Assembly: GCF_002188635.1 (NCBI RefSeq)
Contig: NZ_NINX01000019.1
Span: 24,484 to 88,483 of the forward strand
Reading direction: 5' to 3'
Length of the DNA stretch: 64,000 nucleotides
Source: Pigmentiphaga sp. NML030171
GTDB lineage: Bacteria > Pseudomonadota > Gammaproteobacteria > Burkholderiales > Burkholderiaceae_B
The position numbers and the translations under genes are program-made. Positions within the stretch are counted from its first letter, which is position 1. Every line of letters starts with the position of its first letter. This document shows positions 1 to 9,771 of this stretch, piece by piece. A model generated the notes under the pieces. It saw nothing but the letters and a program-made list of their open reading frames with translations, searched no databases and was not told the origin of the DNA.

Positions 1-1225
1 TGGCGATGAAGATGGACATCGTGAAGCCTATGCCCGCCAGCAAGCCTACCAGCACGACCCCGCCCCATGTCGCGCCGGCAGGCAACCTGCACCATCCCAG
101 ACGGACCGCGATCCAGCTGGCAGCGACGACGCCCAGCGGCTTGCCGATCACCAGCGCCGCCGCCACGCCCAGCATGACGGCCTGCGACGAGGACACCGAC
201 AGGTCCACGCCGTCCAGCGTGACGCCGGCGTTGGCCAGGGCGAACAGGGGCATGACGACATAGGCCACCCACGGATGCAGGGCCATCTGCACGCGCGTCA
301 CGGGCGCGACCAGCTCGCGCTGCGCCCATCGCAGCCGCCGCGCCTGCGCCGCCGTGCCACCGGTATCGGCGGCGCCCTCGCGCACCAGGAAATCCGCCGC
401 GCGGCGCACGATGTCCAGCGGATGCTCGTGGCGCGGCGCGGGCAGCACCGGCGTCATCAGCCCCAGCACGACCCCCGCCAGTGTGGGATGCGCGCCCGTC
501 TGCAACAGGCCGATCCACAGCACCGCGCCGGGCAACACGTAGGCGTAGGCGGTCCCCACGCCCATCCGTTGCAGGGCCAGCACCATCACGATGCCCACGG
601 CGGCCACGAGCAATCCGCTGAGGTCCAGCCCGCCGGAATAGAACATTGCGATGATCAGCACCGCGACGATGTCGTCGATGATCGCCAGCGCCAGCAGGAA
701 GATGCGCACGCTGGCGGGAATGGACCGGCCCAGCAGCGCCAGCACGCCGACCGCGAACGCGATGTCGGTGGCGGTGGGCACGGCCCAGCCCTGGCTTTGC
801 GGCGCCTGGCCGTTGAACGCAAGATAGATCAGCGCGGGCACCGCCACGCCGCCCAGGGCGGCCGCCAGCGGCAGCGCCGCCTGGGCCAGGCTGGCCAGCG
901 CGCCCTCGTGGATCTCGCGCCGTATCTCCATCCCGACCACGAGGAAGAACACCGTCATCAACGCGTCGTTGATCCAGAAATGCAGCGACTGCGAGACGAC
1001 GTGGCTGCCCAGGCCGAAAGTCAGCGGCGCATGCCACAGCGCGTGGTAGACGGAGGCGTAGGAGGAATTGGCCCAGACCAGGGCGGTGGCGGCGGCCGCC
1101 AGCAGCACGATGCCGCTGACGGCTTCGATGTGAAGAAATCTTTCCACCGCGAGCAGGGCTCGAGCGGCAAGATCCTGGGCGCGCGGAACGGGCCGGCGAG
1201 GGGCGTGTCGGTTCATCTGGATCAT
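1..1225 (-). CDS. nhaA: Na+/H+ antiporter NhaA (C-terminus cut by window edge)
   Basis: Translating the minus strand from the ATG at 1225 gives an open frame of about 408 residues that reaches the window edge without a stop. It is an inner-membrane antiporter exporting Na+ in exchange for H+. Family landmarks are clear: an N-terminal segment reading [16 protein letters not shown], the stretch [18 protein letters not shown], the ion-site region [16 protein letters not shown] with its Asp pair further on ([16 protein letters not shown]), and near the edge [11 protein letters not shown]. Roughly the last membrane segment should lie outside the window. A second in-frame ATG at 1216 is an alternative start. 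It is divergent from the oxidoreductase at 1349. Confidence 0.93.
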   Translation of the reverse strand, partial: MIQMNRHAPRRPVPRAQDLAARALLAVERFLHIEAVSGIVLLAAAATALVWANSSYASVYHALWHAPLTFGLGSHVVSQSLHFWINDALMTVFFLVVGMEIRREIHEGALASLAQAALPLAAALGGVAVPALIYLAFNGQAPQSQGWAVPTATDIAFAVGVLALLGRSIPASVRIFLLALAIIDDIVAVLIIAMFYSGGLDLSGLLVAAVGIVMVLALQRMGVGTAYAYVLPGAVLWIGLLQTGAHPTLAGVVLGLMTPVLPAPRHEHPLDIVRRAADFLVREGAADTGGTAAQARRLRWAQRELVAPVTRVQMALHPWVAYVVMPLFALANAGVTLDGVDLSVSSSQAVMLGVAAALVIGKPLGVVAASWIAVRLGWCRLPAGATWGGVVLVGLLAGIGFTMSIFIA

Positions 1226-1236
1226 CCAAGAATCCC

Positions 1237-1258
1237 GCACCGGCGGCCCGACCGGTGC
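1237..1258. repeat. Inverted repeat between nhaA and the oxidoreductase gene
   Basis: GCACCGG (1237-1243) and CCGGTGC (1252-1258) form perfect 7-bp arms around an 8-nt spacer, just upstream of nhaA. It could be a regulator site or a leader hairpin; the sequence does not decide between them. Confidence 0.4.
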
Positions 1259-1348
1259 CCAGAACCTGCCCCCGCGTATACAGCGAGGACACCCGGCGTT
1301 ATTTTATACGAACACGCGCCACATCCATCCTGCCCAGGAGAGTCCCTC

Positions 1349-2380
1349 ATGAAAGCCGTTGTGCTCGGAGCCCCAGGCGGGCTCGACCATCTCCAGTTCG
1401 TCGACCTGCCCGACCCCGGATCCCCGGCGGCCGGGGAGATCCGCGTGCGCCTGCACGCGAGTTCCCTGAACTACCACGACTACCTCGTCGCCCTGCGCAC
1501 GGACGAGCGCTACTTCGGCCGCATTCCGATGGCGGACGGCGCCGGCGTGGTCGAGGAGGTGGGCCCGGGGGTCGAGGAGTTCGCGGAAGGCGACCACGTG
1601 GTGTCCACTTTCTTCCCGCACTGGCTGGACGGCGAGGCGCGGGTGGGCAATTTCTCCACGGTTCCCGGCGACGGCGTGGACGGCTATGCGCGCGAGGCCA
1701 TCGTCCGCCCGGCGACCTGGTTCACGCACGCTCCCCGCCATCTGGACCACGCCGAATCGGCCACGCTGACCACGGCCGGACTGACCGCCTGGCGCGCGCT
1801 GGTCGGCGACGGCCGGCTCAAGGCGGGCGACACGGTGCTGGCGCTGGGCACGGGCGGCGTCTCGATCTTCGCGCTGCAACTGGCCAAGGCCATGGGCGCG
1901 TCCGTCATCATCACCTCGTCGTCGGACGAGAAGCTGGCGCGCGCCCGCGCGCTCGGCGCCGACCACGTCATCAACTACCGCGACGATCCGCAGTGGGGCG
2001 ACACGGTGCGCAAGCTTACCGGAGGCGGCGTGGACCACGTCATCGAGGTCGGCGGCCCGGGTACGCTGGCGCAATCCATCAAGGCGGTGCGCGTGGCGGG
2101 CCACATCTCGCTGATCGGCGTGCTGACCGGCGGCAGCGGCGAGATTCCCACGGCCGCGCTGATGGCCAAGCAGGCTCGCCTGCAAGGCCTGATCGTGGGC
2201 AGCCGCCGGCAGCAGCAGGAGATGGTGCGCGCCCTGGAGGCCATCGGCCTGCATCCCGTGATCGACCGTCGCTTCCCCCTCGAGAAGATCGCCGACGCCT
2301 TCCGCCACGAGGCCGCGCACGCCCATTTCGGCAAGATCTGCCTGGAGTTCCAGGCGCAAGACACGAAGGAGCCCGCATGA
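1349..2380 (+). CDS. NAD(P)H:quinone oxidoreductase-type zinc-independent MDR dehydrogenase
   Basis: A 343-aa medium-chain dehydrogenase/reductase, probably a cytosolic NADPH-dependent quinone or enone reductase. The N-terminal GroES-like domain starts MKAVVLGAPGG and includes NYHDYLVALRTD. The Rossmann domain (about residues 165-290) carries the nucleotide-binding stretch VLALGTGGVSIFALQLAKAMGA, and IEVGGPGTLAQS follows. The Cys/His ligands of zinc alcohol dehydrogenases are not apparent. The ATG at 1349 is chosen because it lies 5 nt after AGGAGAG; the open frame extends far upstream, but only as antisense to nhaA. The next gene overlaps by 4 nt, so the two are probably co-translated. The exact substrate is unknown. 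Confidence 0.88.
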   Translation: MKAVVLGAPGGLDHLQFVDLPDPGSPAAGEIRVRLHASSLNYHDYLVALRTDERYFGRIPMADGAGVVEEVGPGVEEFAEGDHVVSTFFPHWLDGEARVGNFSTVPGDGVDGYAREAIVRPATWFTHAPRHLDHAESATLTTAGLTAWRALVGDGRLKAGDTVLALGTGGVSIFALQLAKAMGASVIITSSSDEKLARARALGADHVINYRDDPQWGDTVRKLTGGGVDHVIEVGGPGTLAQSIKAVRVAGHISLIGVLTGGSGEIPTAALMAKQARLQGLIVGSRRQQQEMVRALEAIGLHPVIDRRFPLEKIADAFRHEAAHAHFGKICLEFQAQDTKEPA

Positions 2381-3087
2381 CCTACGAGTTCTGGTACTGG
2401 AACGGCATACCCGGACGCGGCGAGTTCGTCCGCCTGGCGCTGGAAGCCGGCGGAATCCCCTACCGGGAATGCGCGCGCGAGCCGGGCGTCGATGCTTCGG
2501 ACCTGGTGGCCGACATGCGCGCCGACCGCGACAGCCCTCCCTTCGCACCGCCGTACCTGGTCGCAGGAGACATGACGATCTCGCAAACGGCCAACATCCT
2601 GCTCTTCCTGGGAGAACGCCACGGCCTCGCGCCGAGCGACCTGGCGGGCCGGCTGTGGATCAACCAGATCCAGCTGACCATCGCCGACATGGTGGCCGAG
2701 GCCCATGACGTCCATCACCCCATCGCCTCCGGCCTGTATTACGAGGAGCAGAAGGCGGAAGCGCTGCGGCGCGCCAGCGATTTCCGCGCCCAGCGCATGC
2801 CCAAGTTCCTGGGCTACTTCGAACGCGTGCTGGCCCGCCGTGGCGACTGGATCGGCGGCGGCGGCCGCTGGACCTATGCCGACCTGTCGCTCTATCACCT
2901 GGTCGATGGCCTGCTGTATGCGTTCCCCCGGCGCATGACGACCCTGGCGCGCGACCATCCACGGGTGATGGCGCTGCACGCGCGCGTCGGCGGCCTGCCG
3001 GAACTCCAGGCCTACCTGGGCAGTGGACGGCGCCTGCCCTGGGGTGACGGCATCTTCCGCCACTACCGAGAACTCGACGGCGATTGA
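2377..3087 (+). CDS. Glutathione S-transferase family protein
   Basis: A 236-aa protein with the two-domain GST layout. The N-terminal thioredoxin-like half reads YEFWYWNGIPGRGEFVRLALEAGG, resembling the sigma/alpha-type start where Tyr/Trp sits near the glutathione thiol, and contains the conserved MTISQTANILLFLGE (normally SQSxAIxxYL). The helical C-terminal half ends in WTYADLSLYHLVDGLLY. The predicted role is glutathione conjugation or binding in the cytosol. Its ATG overlaps the stop of the upstream quinone oxidoreductase (ATGA), which suggests a shared detoxification job. The substrate cannot be inferred. Confidence 0.88.
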   Translation: MTYEFWYWNGIPGRGEFVRLALEAGGIPYRECAREPGVDASDLVADMRADRDSPPFAPPYLVAGDMTISQTANILLFLGERHGLAPSDLAGRLWINQIQLTIADMVAEAHDVHHPIASGLYYEEQKAEALRRASDFRAQRMPKFLGYFERVLARRGDWIGGGGRWTYADLSLYHLVDGLLYAFPRRMTTLARDHPRVMALHARVGGLPELQAYLGSGRRLPWGDGIFRHYRELDGD

Positions 3088-3131
3088 GGCGCGTTTGCGG
3101 AGAAACGGCGGCAGCCTGTACGCTTGGGGCG

Positions 3132-4004
3132 ATGTCTTCTCCCGCCCTTCCCATGCCCGCCATGCTTGCCCGTTGCCTGCTGTGGACGGCCGCCCTGTGC
3201 GCCGCCTTGCCCGCCCATGCCGAAAGCTTCATCACCCGTCTTCTGAACAAGCCCGTGCCCGGCGGCGTGGCCGTGATTCCGCTGGGGGACGGCCCCGCCG
3301 CCCCCGTGGCCACCTATCTGGGCCGCAGGACGATGGTGCTGCGCGACGACGGCGGGCAGTGGATCGCCGTCGTCGGCATACCGCTCGGCACCAGGCCGGG
3401 CACGCAACGGCTGGCGGTGCAGGAGGAAGCGGGAACGCGCACGCTGGATTTCCAGGTGGGCAGCAAGACCTACGTCGCCCAGCACATCAAGCTCAAGAAC
3501 AAGCGCCAGGTCAACCCGGACCCGGCCGACCTCGCGCGCATCGAGAAGGAAACCGCCGAACAACTGGCCGCCTACCGCGCCTTCCGCCCCCAGGGCCCCA
3601 GCAACGTCATGCTGGACCGCCCCGTTGCCGGCGGCCGGCTTTCCAGCCCCTTCGGCCTGCAACGCTTCTTCAACGGCGAACCCCGCAACCCCCATTCCGG
3701 CCTGGACTTCGCCGTGCCCGCGGGCACGCCGGTCAAGGCTCCCGCCGCGGGACGCGTGGTCCTGGTGGGCGACTACTTCTTCAATGGCAGGACGGTATTC
3801 GTGGACCATGGCCAGGGCTTCATCAGCATGTTCTGCCATCTGTCCGAGATCGGGGTGCGCGTGGGCCAGGAAGTGGCGCGCGGCGAGCAAGTCGGACGAG
3901 TCGGATCGACCGGCCGCGCCACCGGTCCCCACTTGCACTGGAACGTCAGCCTGAACGACGCGCGGGTGGACCCCGCCATCTTCATCGGCGCCTTCAAGCC
4001 CTGA
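3132..4004 (+). CDS. Secreted M23 family metallopeptidase (LytM/peptidoglycan hydrolase)
   Basis: A 290-aa protein with a signal peptide of about 30 residues ([15 protein letters not shown] then ESF). The middle part is an N-terminal M23-associated domain. The C-terminal LytM domain has the zinc motif HSGLD (His188, Asp192) and the HLH pair (His267-Leu-His269), so the active site looks intact. The predicted role is periplasmic cleavage of peptidoglycan cross-links or activation of an amidase. The start at 3132 is preferred because it places the hydrophobic core correctly; an upstream TTG at 3084 adds a non-signal extension, and 3153 is a further in-frame ATG. The gene follows the GST closely but reads as an independent function. 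Confidence 0.9.
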   Translation: MSSPALPMPAMLARCLLWTAALCAALPAHAESFITRLLNKPVPGGVAVIPLGDGPAAPVATYLGRRTMVLRDDGGQWIAVVGIPLGTRPGTQRLAVQEEAGTRTLDFQVGSKTYVAQHIKLKNKRQVNPDPADLARIEKETAEQLAAYRAFRPQGPSNVMLDRPVAGGRLSSPFGLQRFFNGEPRNPHSGLDFAVPAGTPVKAPAAGRVVLVGDYFFNGRTVFVDHGQGFISMFCHLSEIGVRVGQEVARGEQVGRVGSTGRATGPHLHWNVSLNDARVDPAIFIGAFKP

Positions 4005-4101
4005 GAAGGCGCAACACTTCATTACACATCTTCCGCTTGCGCGCCGGCCGGGCGTATGGGATGAATACCTGGATCGCCCACGCCGCGTCCAAGGAGGTTC
4101 C

Positions 4102-4701
4102 ATGAGCAAGGTCCTGGTTCTCTATTACTCGTCATACGGCCACATCGAGAAAATGGCCGAGGCCGTCGCCGAGGGCGCGCGCAGCGCGGGCGCCCAGGTG
4201 GACATCAAGCGCGTGCCGGAAACCGTGCCGCCCGACGTCGCCAAGAATGCCCACTTCAAGCTGGACCAGGCGGCTCCCGTGGCCACGGTGGCCGATCTCG
4301 AGCACTACGACGCCATCGTCATCGGCACCGGCACGCGCTACGGGCGCATGTCCTCGCAGATGGCGGCCTTCCTGGACCAGACCGGCGGCCTGTGGGCGCG
4401 CGGAGCGCTGAACGGCAAGGTGGGGGCCGCGTTCACCTCCACCGCCACGCAGCATGGCGGCCAGGAGACGACATTGTTCTCCATCATCACCAACCTGCTG
4501 CATTTCGGCATGGTGGTGGTGGGCCTGCCGTACAGCTACCAGGGCCAGATGACCCTGACCGAGATCGTGGGAGGCGCGCCCTACGGCGCGACCACCATCG
4601 CGGGAGGCGACGGCTCGCGCCAGCCCTCGGCGGCAGACCTCGCCGGCGCGCGCTTCCAGGGCGAACTGGTGGCCCGCACCGCCAACAAGCTGTTCGGCTG
4701 A
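4102..4701 (+). CDS. wrbA: NAD(P)H:quinone oxidoreductase WrbA
   Basis: A 199-aa flavodoxin-fold protein that matches the usual WrbA length (about 198). The FMN phosphate loop [14 protein letters not shown] is at residues 8-21. Further family signatures are [37 protein letters not shown] and [19 protein letters not shown]. The enzyme performs two-electron reduction of quinones with FMN in the cytosol, which limits redox cycling. A strong ribosome site (AAGGAGG, about 4090) precedes the ATG. It converges on the DUF4168 gene, with a GC-rich hairpin between them. Confidence 0.95.
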   Translation: MSKVLVLYYSSYGHIEKMAEAVAEGARSAGAQVDIKRVPETVPPDVAKNAHFKLDQAAPVATVADLEHYDAIVIGTGTRYGRMSSQMAAFLDQTGGLWARGALNGKVGAAFTSTATQHGGQETTLFSIITNLLHFGMVVVGLPYSYQGQMTLTEIVGGAPYGATTIAGGDGSRQPSAADLAGARFQGELVARTANKLFG

Positions 4702-4712
4702 TCGCGCGCGAA

Positions 4713-4736
4713 CATCGCGGGCATGCGCCCGCGATG
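4713..4736. terminator. GC-rich hairpin between convergent genes (possible bidirectional terminator)
   Basis: CATCGCGGG (4713-4721) pairs perfectly with CCCGCGATG (4728-4736) across a 6-nt loop. It sits in the 37-nt gap between wrbA and the convergent DUF4168 gene. No clear T tract follows on either strand, so intrinsic termination is plausible but unproven. Confidence 0.5.
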
Positions 4737-4738
4737 CC

Positions 4739-5131
4739 TTACTTGGCCATGTCGCGGGCGCGCTGGGCCAGGCTGGGATTCTGCTCGACGGCCTGGCCGA
4801 TGCCGTTGAACTCGTCCACCGTCAGGCCTTCGCGGTGCACGGCGTCGACCATCTTGTCATCGGCCTCCTTGTGCACCTGCTGCTGCGACGCGGCGTCCGT
4901 CGCGGCGTTGAGCCGCGGCGTGTACTCCTGCGAAATCATGGCCACCTTCTGCGCGGCGCTCACGAACTTGCGCAGTTGATCGTCCGACACATTGGCCGCG
5001 GGCTGGGGCTGCGTGGGCATCGCGCCCTGCGCGGGATCCGGCGCGGGCGCCTGCTGCGGGGCCTGCGCCATCGCGGCCGACGCCATCGCGATCAGGCAGG
5101 CGCCCACGGCGGGGACATAGCTTCGTTTCAT
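4739..5131 (-). CDS. DUF4168 family secreted protein
   Basis: A 130-aa protein with a signal peptide (MKRSYVPAVGACLIAMASAAMAQ), then a Pro/Ala/Gln-rich linker (about 24-45), then the DUF4168-like helical region containing QLRKFVSAAQKVAMISQEYTPRL and VDEFNGIGQAVEQNPSLAQRA. It is presumably periplasmic or surface-located; the family has no established biochemical role. GGAG lies 6 nt before the ATG at 5131, which fixes the start. The 236 nt upstream (5132-5367) hold no gene that I can support. Confidence 0.8.
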   Translation of the reverse strand: MKRSYVPAVGACLIAMASAAMAQAPQQAPAPDPAQGAMPTQPQPAANVSDDQLRKFVSAAQKVAMISQEYTPRLNAATDAASQQQVHKEADDKMVDAVHREGLTVDEFNGIGQAVEQNPSLAQRARDMAK

Positions 5132-5367
5132 GGCAATCTCCAAATGGGGTTCCTGGTGCCACCATCCTGCCAAAACCAGGCCGGGCGCCGGGTTGCCGTA
5201 TGTATGCGAGAAAGCGCCACGGGCCTCACAGGCCGTAACATCCACGCCCCGCGCGGCCGTCATCCTTGCCATGGACGAGCCCCGGGGTGCCGCCGCACCA
5301 GGGTCTGGGGCCGGCACCTTCCGACGCCCCCGGCGCCGATGCGGGCCGCCGGCCGCGATGCCGACGC

Positions 5368-6834
5368 TTACATCTTGGCGGCGGGACGGCTCGCGCGTCC
5401 CACGGTAGTGGGCGGTATCCAGACCGTGGCGGCCATGACCAGCAACGAGATGACCAGCACCGCCCAGAACGTCATGTGCAGGGAGTCCTGCATGGCGGCC
5501 TGGATGACGGGATTGGCGCCGGCGGATTCCAGCGCGCGCTTGAGCTGCTCCGAGGAGATGGGCGCATCGCTGGTGGCCCGGGCCAGTCCGAAGTTGAACA
5601 CCGCGCCCAGCGCGGTCGCTCCCAGGGTGCTGCCCAGGTTGCGCGCGAAGATGTTGGAGGCGGTCGCGCTGCCGCGGTCGGACACGTCCACGATCTCCTG
5701 GATCAGCACCAGCGAGCAAACGCCCATGAAGCCCATGCCCAGGCCCACGATCAGCGAGCCCGCTCCCGCCAGCACCGGCGAATTGTCCGGCGACAGCAGC
5801 AGGAATGCGCAGGCCCCGATCGGCACCAGTATGCTGCCCAGGAGCAGCATGGGGCGCAGGCCGTAGCGGGGAAACGCCTTGGCCGCCACGGTGGACCCCA
5901 GCGGCCAGCCCACCATGATCATGGTCAGCGCCAGCCCCGCCACCACCGGCGTGCGGTGCTGCACGCTCTGCACGTACATGGGCAGGAAGGTCGTCAGCCC
6001 CATGATCACCATGCTTCCCAGCAGCATCGCCACGTTCGCCGCCGCCACCGGACGCCGGCTCCACAAGGCGAAGGACACCACGGGATGCTCGGCGCGCCGC
6101 TCCTGCAGCACGAACAGGACCAGGCAGACGACGAAGGCGCCGGCCGCCATCCACGCGCGCGAGGCCTGGCCGTCGCCGGCGTCGGTCAGGGCGATCATCA
6201 GTGCCGCCACGGTGGCCGTGAACAGCGCGGCGCCGGTCACGTCGATGGACATCGGCCGCCGCTCACGCTGTTCATGCAGGAAGAACACGAAGCCCGCCGT
6301 GGCCAGGAGGCCCAGCGGCACGTTCATCCAGAAGATCCAGGCCCACGAGAACTGGTGGATGATGAGCGCCCCCAGCATGGGGCCCAGCACGCCGGAAATC
6401 GCCCATACGCTGGCCAGGTATCCCTGGACCTTGCCGCGCTCGCGCACCGGATACAGGTCGGCCACGATGGTCATGCCCACCGGCTGTATCGCGCCCGCCC
6501 CTATGCCCTGGATGAGCCGGAAGACGATCATCGAGGGCATGGACCATGCGAAGCCCGCCAGTATCGAGCCCAGCAGGAACGCGGCGATGCCGGCCAGCAT
6601 CATCGGCTTGCGGCCATAGATGTCGGAAAGCTTGCCGAACACCACGGTCATCGCGGTCTGGGTCAGGAGGAAGGACGCGAACACCCAGCTGTACAGCTTC
6701 AGTCCGCCCAAGTCCCCGGCTATCTGCGGCATGGCGGTCGCCACGATGGTGGCCTCGATGGCGATCATGAACATGGAGGCCATCACCGAGGCAATGACGA
6801 GGGGGCGCGAGGAACGTGATACGGCGGAAGACAC
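5368..6834 (-). CDS. DHA2 family MFS multidrug exporter (14 TM)
   Basis: An inner-membrane proton-driven exporter of the DHA2 (EmrB/QacA-like) family, about 488 aa with some 14 hydrophobic segments. Motifs are FMIAIEATIVATAMPQIAGDL in TM1, GKLSDIYGRKPMMLAG (motif A) between TM2 and TM3, FRLIQGIGAGAIQPVG (motif B), and WAISGVLGPMLGALI (motif C, antiporter type). The start is uncertain: GTG at 6834 leaves about 14 residues before TM1, as is usual, while a GTG at 6891 would add 19 residues. Neither has a strong ribosome site. No membrane-fusion (EmrA) or TolC partner is adjacent. The substrate is unknown. Confidence 0.85.
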   Translation of the reverse strand: MSSAVSRSSRPLVIASVMASMFMIAIEATIVATAMPQIAGDLGGLKLYSWVFASFLLTQTAMTVVFGKLSDIYGRKPMMLAGIAAFLLGSILAGFAWSMPSMIVFRLIQGIGAGAIQPVGMTIVADLYPVRERGKVQGYLASVWAISGVLGPMLGALIIHQFSWAWIFWMNVPLGLLATAGFVFFLHEQRERRPMSIDVTGAALFTATVAALMIALTDAGDGQASRAWMAAGAFVVCLVLFVLQERRAEHPVVSFALWSRRPVAAANVAMLLGSMVIMGLTTFLPMYVQSVQHRTPVVAGLALTMIMVGWPLGSTVAAKAFPRYGLRPMLLLGSILVPIGACAFLLLSPDNSPVLAGAGSLIVGLGMGFMGVCSLVLIQEIVDVSDRGSATASNIFARNLGSTLGATALGAVFNFGLARATSDAPISSEQLKRALESAGANPVIQAAMQDSLHMTFWAVLVISLLVMAATVWIPPTTVGRASRPAAKM

Positions 6835-6974
6835 GATGCGGAATCCGTTGCGTAAGAGGTGGCCCGGTCGGGCCCGACGAGTGTAGAGCACGAGGCTGGA
6901 TCCCGGAAATGCGGCATGTCAGCCGCTTGTCAGGATCGTGATCGGCAACCCGTTGTCAGCAGCGGTATCGGCCA

Positions 6975-7002
6975 TTGGTTCGCGTCGCCAACCTGGTATA
7001 CG
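6975..7002 (+). promoter_or_regulatory. Candidate sigma-70 promoter for the DUF2501 gene
   Basis: TTGGTT (6975-6980) and TATACG (6997-7002) are separated by 16 nt, about 70 nt before the ATG at 7071. This is a motif match only. Confidence 0.3.
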
Positions 7003-7070
7003 CTTGAGCAGCATCCGGCGAGCGGCCCCGGCCCTTCACCGGACCATCCAAGCCGTCAAGGAGATCAAAC

Positions 7071-7529
7071 ATGTCGACCGCTGCCCCCCGTCTTGCCGCC
7101 ATCGCCCTGGGCCTGTTCCTGGGAGCCTCCACCGCCGCCCAGGCCCAGCTTCTGGATTCCGTCAAGGGCGCGCTGGGCGGCGGCGGCCAGCAATCGTCGG
7201 GCGGCGGAGGATCGCTGCTGGGCGGCCTGGGCGGCGCGTCCATGCCCTCGCTGGGTTCGGTCGGCACCGGCAACATCACGGGCATCCTGACCTATTGCGC
7301 GAAGAACAATTATCTCGGCGGCGGCGCGTCGTCCGTCAAGGACAAGCTGCTGGGCAAGCTGGGCGGCGAACAGCAGGCCCAGTCCGATCCCGGCTATCGC
7401 GAGGGACTGAGCGGCATCCTGGGCGGCAACAGCGGGCAGAAGATGGAGCTGGGAGGCGGCGGGCTCAAGCAGCAGATCACCGAAAAGGTCTGCGACCAGG
7501 TGCTGGAATACGGCCAGTCGCTGCTGTAG
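7071..7529 (+). CDS. DUF2501 family secreted protein (YjjA-like)
   Basis: A 152-aa protein with a signal peptide (IALGLFLGASTAAQAQ), then a Gly/Ser-rich stretch (about residues 33-65), then the DUF2501-type region with NITGILTYCAKNNYLGG and the C-terminal ITEKVCDQVLEYGQSLL. Two cysteines (in TYCAKNN and EKVCDQ) may form a disulfide in the periplasm. AAGGAGATC precedes the ATG. The biochemical function of the family is not established; E. coli YjjA is the reference member. Confidence 0.82.
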   Translation: MSTAAPRLAAIALGLFLGASTAAQAQLLDSVKGALGGGGQQSSGGGGSLLGGLGGASMPSLGSVGTGNITGILTYCAKNNYLGGGASSVKDKLLGKLGGEQQAQSDPGYREGLSGILGGNSGQKMELGGGGLKQQITEKVCDQVLEYGQSLL

Positions 7530-7634
7530 GGCCGGCACGAAAGGCCTGCTCCATGCCTTGACTCACGCCGAGGCACGAAAAATGCGGGAGGGCGCGGCAC
7601 CATCCCGCATGACTCGTCCCGGAGCCGGCCGTCA

Positions 7635-9752
7635 ATGGAACATGCCTGGCAATTCTTCCGCGCGGGCGGCGTCGATCAGGTATCGATCCGCTCGGGCGCC
7701 GATGTATGCCATCTCGATCAGCTGGATCAGAAATTATGGGTGGCGCTGGCCTGCCCCACGCGCGGCATCGAGTTCGACCCCCGCACCCTCGACCTGATCG
7801 ATACCGATGCGGACGGCCGCATCCGCCCCCCCGAACTGCTGGCCGCGTGCCGGTGGACATGCGAGCGGCTGCGTGATCCGGACCGGCTGCTGCAAGGCGG
7901 CGACACGCTGGCGCTGGACGCCCTGTCCAACGGCGAAGCAGGCATACAACTGGCCGAGGAAGCCCGCCACATCCTGCAATTGCTGGGCAAGCCGGGCGAT
8001 ACCATCGGCCTGGCCGACGTCGCCGATCGCAGTCGCCTGCTCGCGGCCATGCGCTTCAACGGCGATGGCGTCATCACGGAAGACACGGCGGAAGCGCCCG
8101 CGGTCCGCGCCGCGATCCGCCGCATCATGGAGACCCATGGCGGCGTAGAGGGGCTGGACGGCAAGCCTGGCACGGACCGGGCGCGCGCCGACGCCTTCTT
8201 CGCCGAGGCCGCGGCGATCCGCCAATGGCGCGACAAGGTGTCGGGAGACCGCTCCGTCGTGCCGCTGGGCGACGACACCCCTGCGGCGATCCAGGCCGTG
8301 AACGCGGTACAGGCCAAGATCGAGGACTATTACGCGCGCTGCCGCCTGGCGGGCTACGACCGCCGGGCGGCTTCCGCACTGAACCCCTCGCAGGAGGAAT
8401 ACCGCAAGCTGTACGACGAGGCGCTGACCCTGGGTTCGGATCACATCGCCCGCCTGCCGCTGGCGGCCATCGCGGCCGATCGTCCGCTGCCGCTGCGCGA
8501 CGGCGTCAATCCCGCCTGGGCGCAGGCACTCGAGACCTTCCGTACCCGTGCCGCGGAACCCCTGCTGGGCACGCCGCTCGACACCCTGCCGGAGCCGGCG
8601 TGGCGGCAGTTGATGGCGCGGCTGGAACCGGCCCGGAACTGGCTGGCCGCCAAGCCGCAGACACGGCTCGACGCCGTGGCCGTGGCCGACCTCATGGCCA
8701 TGCTGGAGGACGGCACCGAAGCAGCGGTCAAATCCCTGCTCGACGCCGACGAGAAGATCGAGCCGCGCACCACGCGCATGGGCGATCTGGAAAAACTGCT
8801 GCGCTTCCAGCGCGACCTCGCGCACCTGCTCGACAACTTCGTCTCGTTCAAGGACTTCTACCGCCGCGAAGGCGCGATCTTCCAGGCCGGCACCCTGTAC
8901 CTGGACGCGCGCAGCTGCGAGCTGACGGTGCGCGTCGAGGACGCGGCCCGCCATGCGGCCCTGGCTGGCCTGGCCAAGGCCTACCTCGTCTACTGCGATT
9001 GCCGCCGCCAGGCGGAGAAAATCACCATCGTCGCGGCGGTCACGGCCGGCGACGTGGACTTTCTTTTCGTCGGCCGCAACGGCGTGTTCTACGACCGCCA
9101 GGGCCGCGACTGGGACGCCACCATCGTCAAGATCATCGAGAACCCCACCAGCATCGCGCAGGCCTTCTTCTCTCCGTACAAGAAGTTCGTACGCATGATC
9201 GAGGAACAGGTCGCCAGGCGCGCCGCCGCCAGCGACGAGGCGGCGCAGGGCAAGCTGGGCTCGCTCGCGGCCAACCTGGTCACCGCCGACAGGAAGGACG
9301 GGACGGCACGGCCAGCCACGCCGGGCAAGGTCGACGTGGGCACCGTGGCCGCGCTGGGCGTCGCGCTCGGCAGCATCAGCACGGTCCTGGTGGCGGTCTT
9401 CACCAAGTTCGTGGACCTGGGCTGGTGGATACCGGTGGCGCTGCTGGGCATCGTCCTGAGCATCTCCGGCCCCAGCGTGCTCATCGCCTGGCTCAAGCTG
9501 CGCCAGCGCAGCCTGGGCCCGCTGCTGGACGCCAGCGGCTGGGCCATCAATGGCCGCATGAAGATCAACGTCAAGCTGGGCGGCTCGCTCTCCCGCATGG
9601 CGCGCATCCCGCCGGACGCGGGACGCAACCTGCGCGATCCCTTCGCCGAGCGGCACGGCAAGGCCTGGGGCCTGGCCATCGTCCTGGCCCTGGTCGCGCT
9701 GGCCTGGCTGGCCTGGCGCGCGGGACTGCTGGATACGGTCCCGGCGATATAA
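7635..9752 (+). CDS. Large EF-hand-containing membrane protein of unknown function
   Basis: A 705-aa protein whose function I do not recognise. Near the N-terminus residues 56-67 form a textbook EF-hand loop (DTDADGRIRPPE, ligands Asp56, Asp58, Asp60, Glu67). A weaker loop-like stretch FNGDGVITED lies further on. A long, probably cytosolic, helical and alpha/beta region follows. Two close hydrophobic segments then lie at roughly 573-620, and a final membrane segment sits at the C-terminus (GLAIVLALVALAWLAWRAGLL). No signal peptide is seen. It stands alone, 105 nt after the DUF2501 gene. A calcium-responsive membrane role is an inference from the EF-hand only. Confidence 0.75.
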   Translation: MEHAWQFFRAGGVDQVSIRSGADVCHLDQLDQKLWVALACPTRGIEFDPRTLDLIDTDADGRIRPPELLAACRWTCERLRDPDRLLQGGDTLALDALSNGEAGIQLAEEARHILQLLGKPGDTIGLADVADRSRLLAAMRFNGDGVITEDTAEAPAVRAAIRRIMETHGGVEGLDGKPGTDRARADAFFAEAAAIRQWRDKVSGDRSVVPLGDDTPAAIQAVNAVQAKIEDYYARCRLAGYDRRAASALNPSQEEYRKLYDEALTLGSDHIARLPLAAIAADRPLPLRDGVNPAWAQALETFRTRAAEPLLGTPLDTLPEPAWRQLMARLEPARNWLAAKPQTRLDAVAVADLMAMLEDGTEAAVKSLLDADEKIEPRTTRMGDLEKLLRFQRDLAHLLDNFVSFKDFYRREGAIFQAGTLYLDARSCELTVRVEDAARHAALAGLAKAYLVYCDCRRQAEKITIVAAVTAGDVDFLFVGRNGVFYDRQGRDWDATIVKIIENPTSIAQAFFSPYKKFVRMIEEQVARRAAASDEAAQGKLGSLAANLVTADRKDGTARPATPGKVDVGTVAALGVALGSISTVLVAVFTKFVDLGWWIPVALLGIVLSISGPSVLIAWLKLRQRSLGPLLDASGWAINGRMKINVKLGGSLSRMARIPPDAGRNLRDPFAERHGKAWGLAIVLALVALAWLAWRAGLLDTVPAI

Positions 9753-9771
9753 GCTTATTAGTAACAATACG

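Noticed and set aside
275..1348. In-frame upstream extension of the quinone oxidoreductase (701 codons in all)
   Set aside because: The extension lies antisense to nhaA, has Gln/His/Arg-rich shadow composition, and the true ATG at 1349 has a ribosome site.
1255..2376. In-frame upstream extension of the GST gene (610 codons in all)
   Set aside because: It overlaps the oxidoreductase gene in another frame and is Arg/Pro-rich without motifs; the GST domain begins exactly at 2377.
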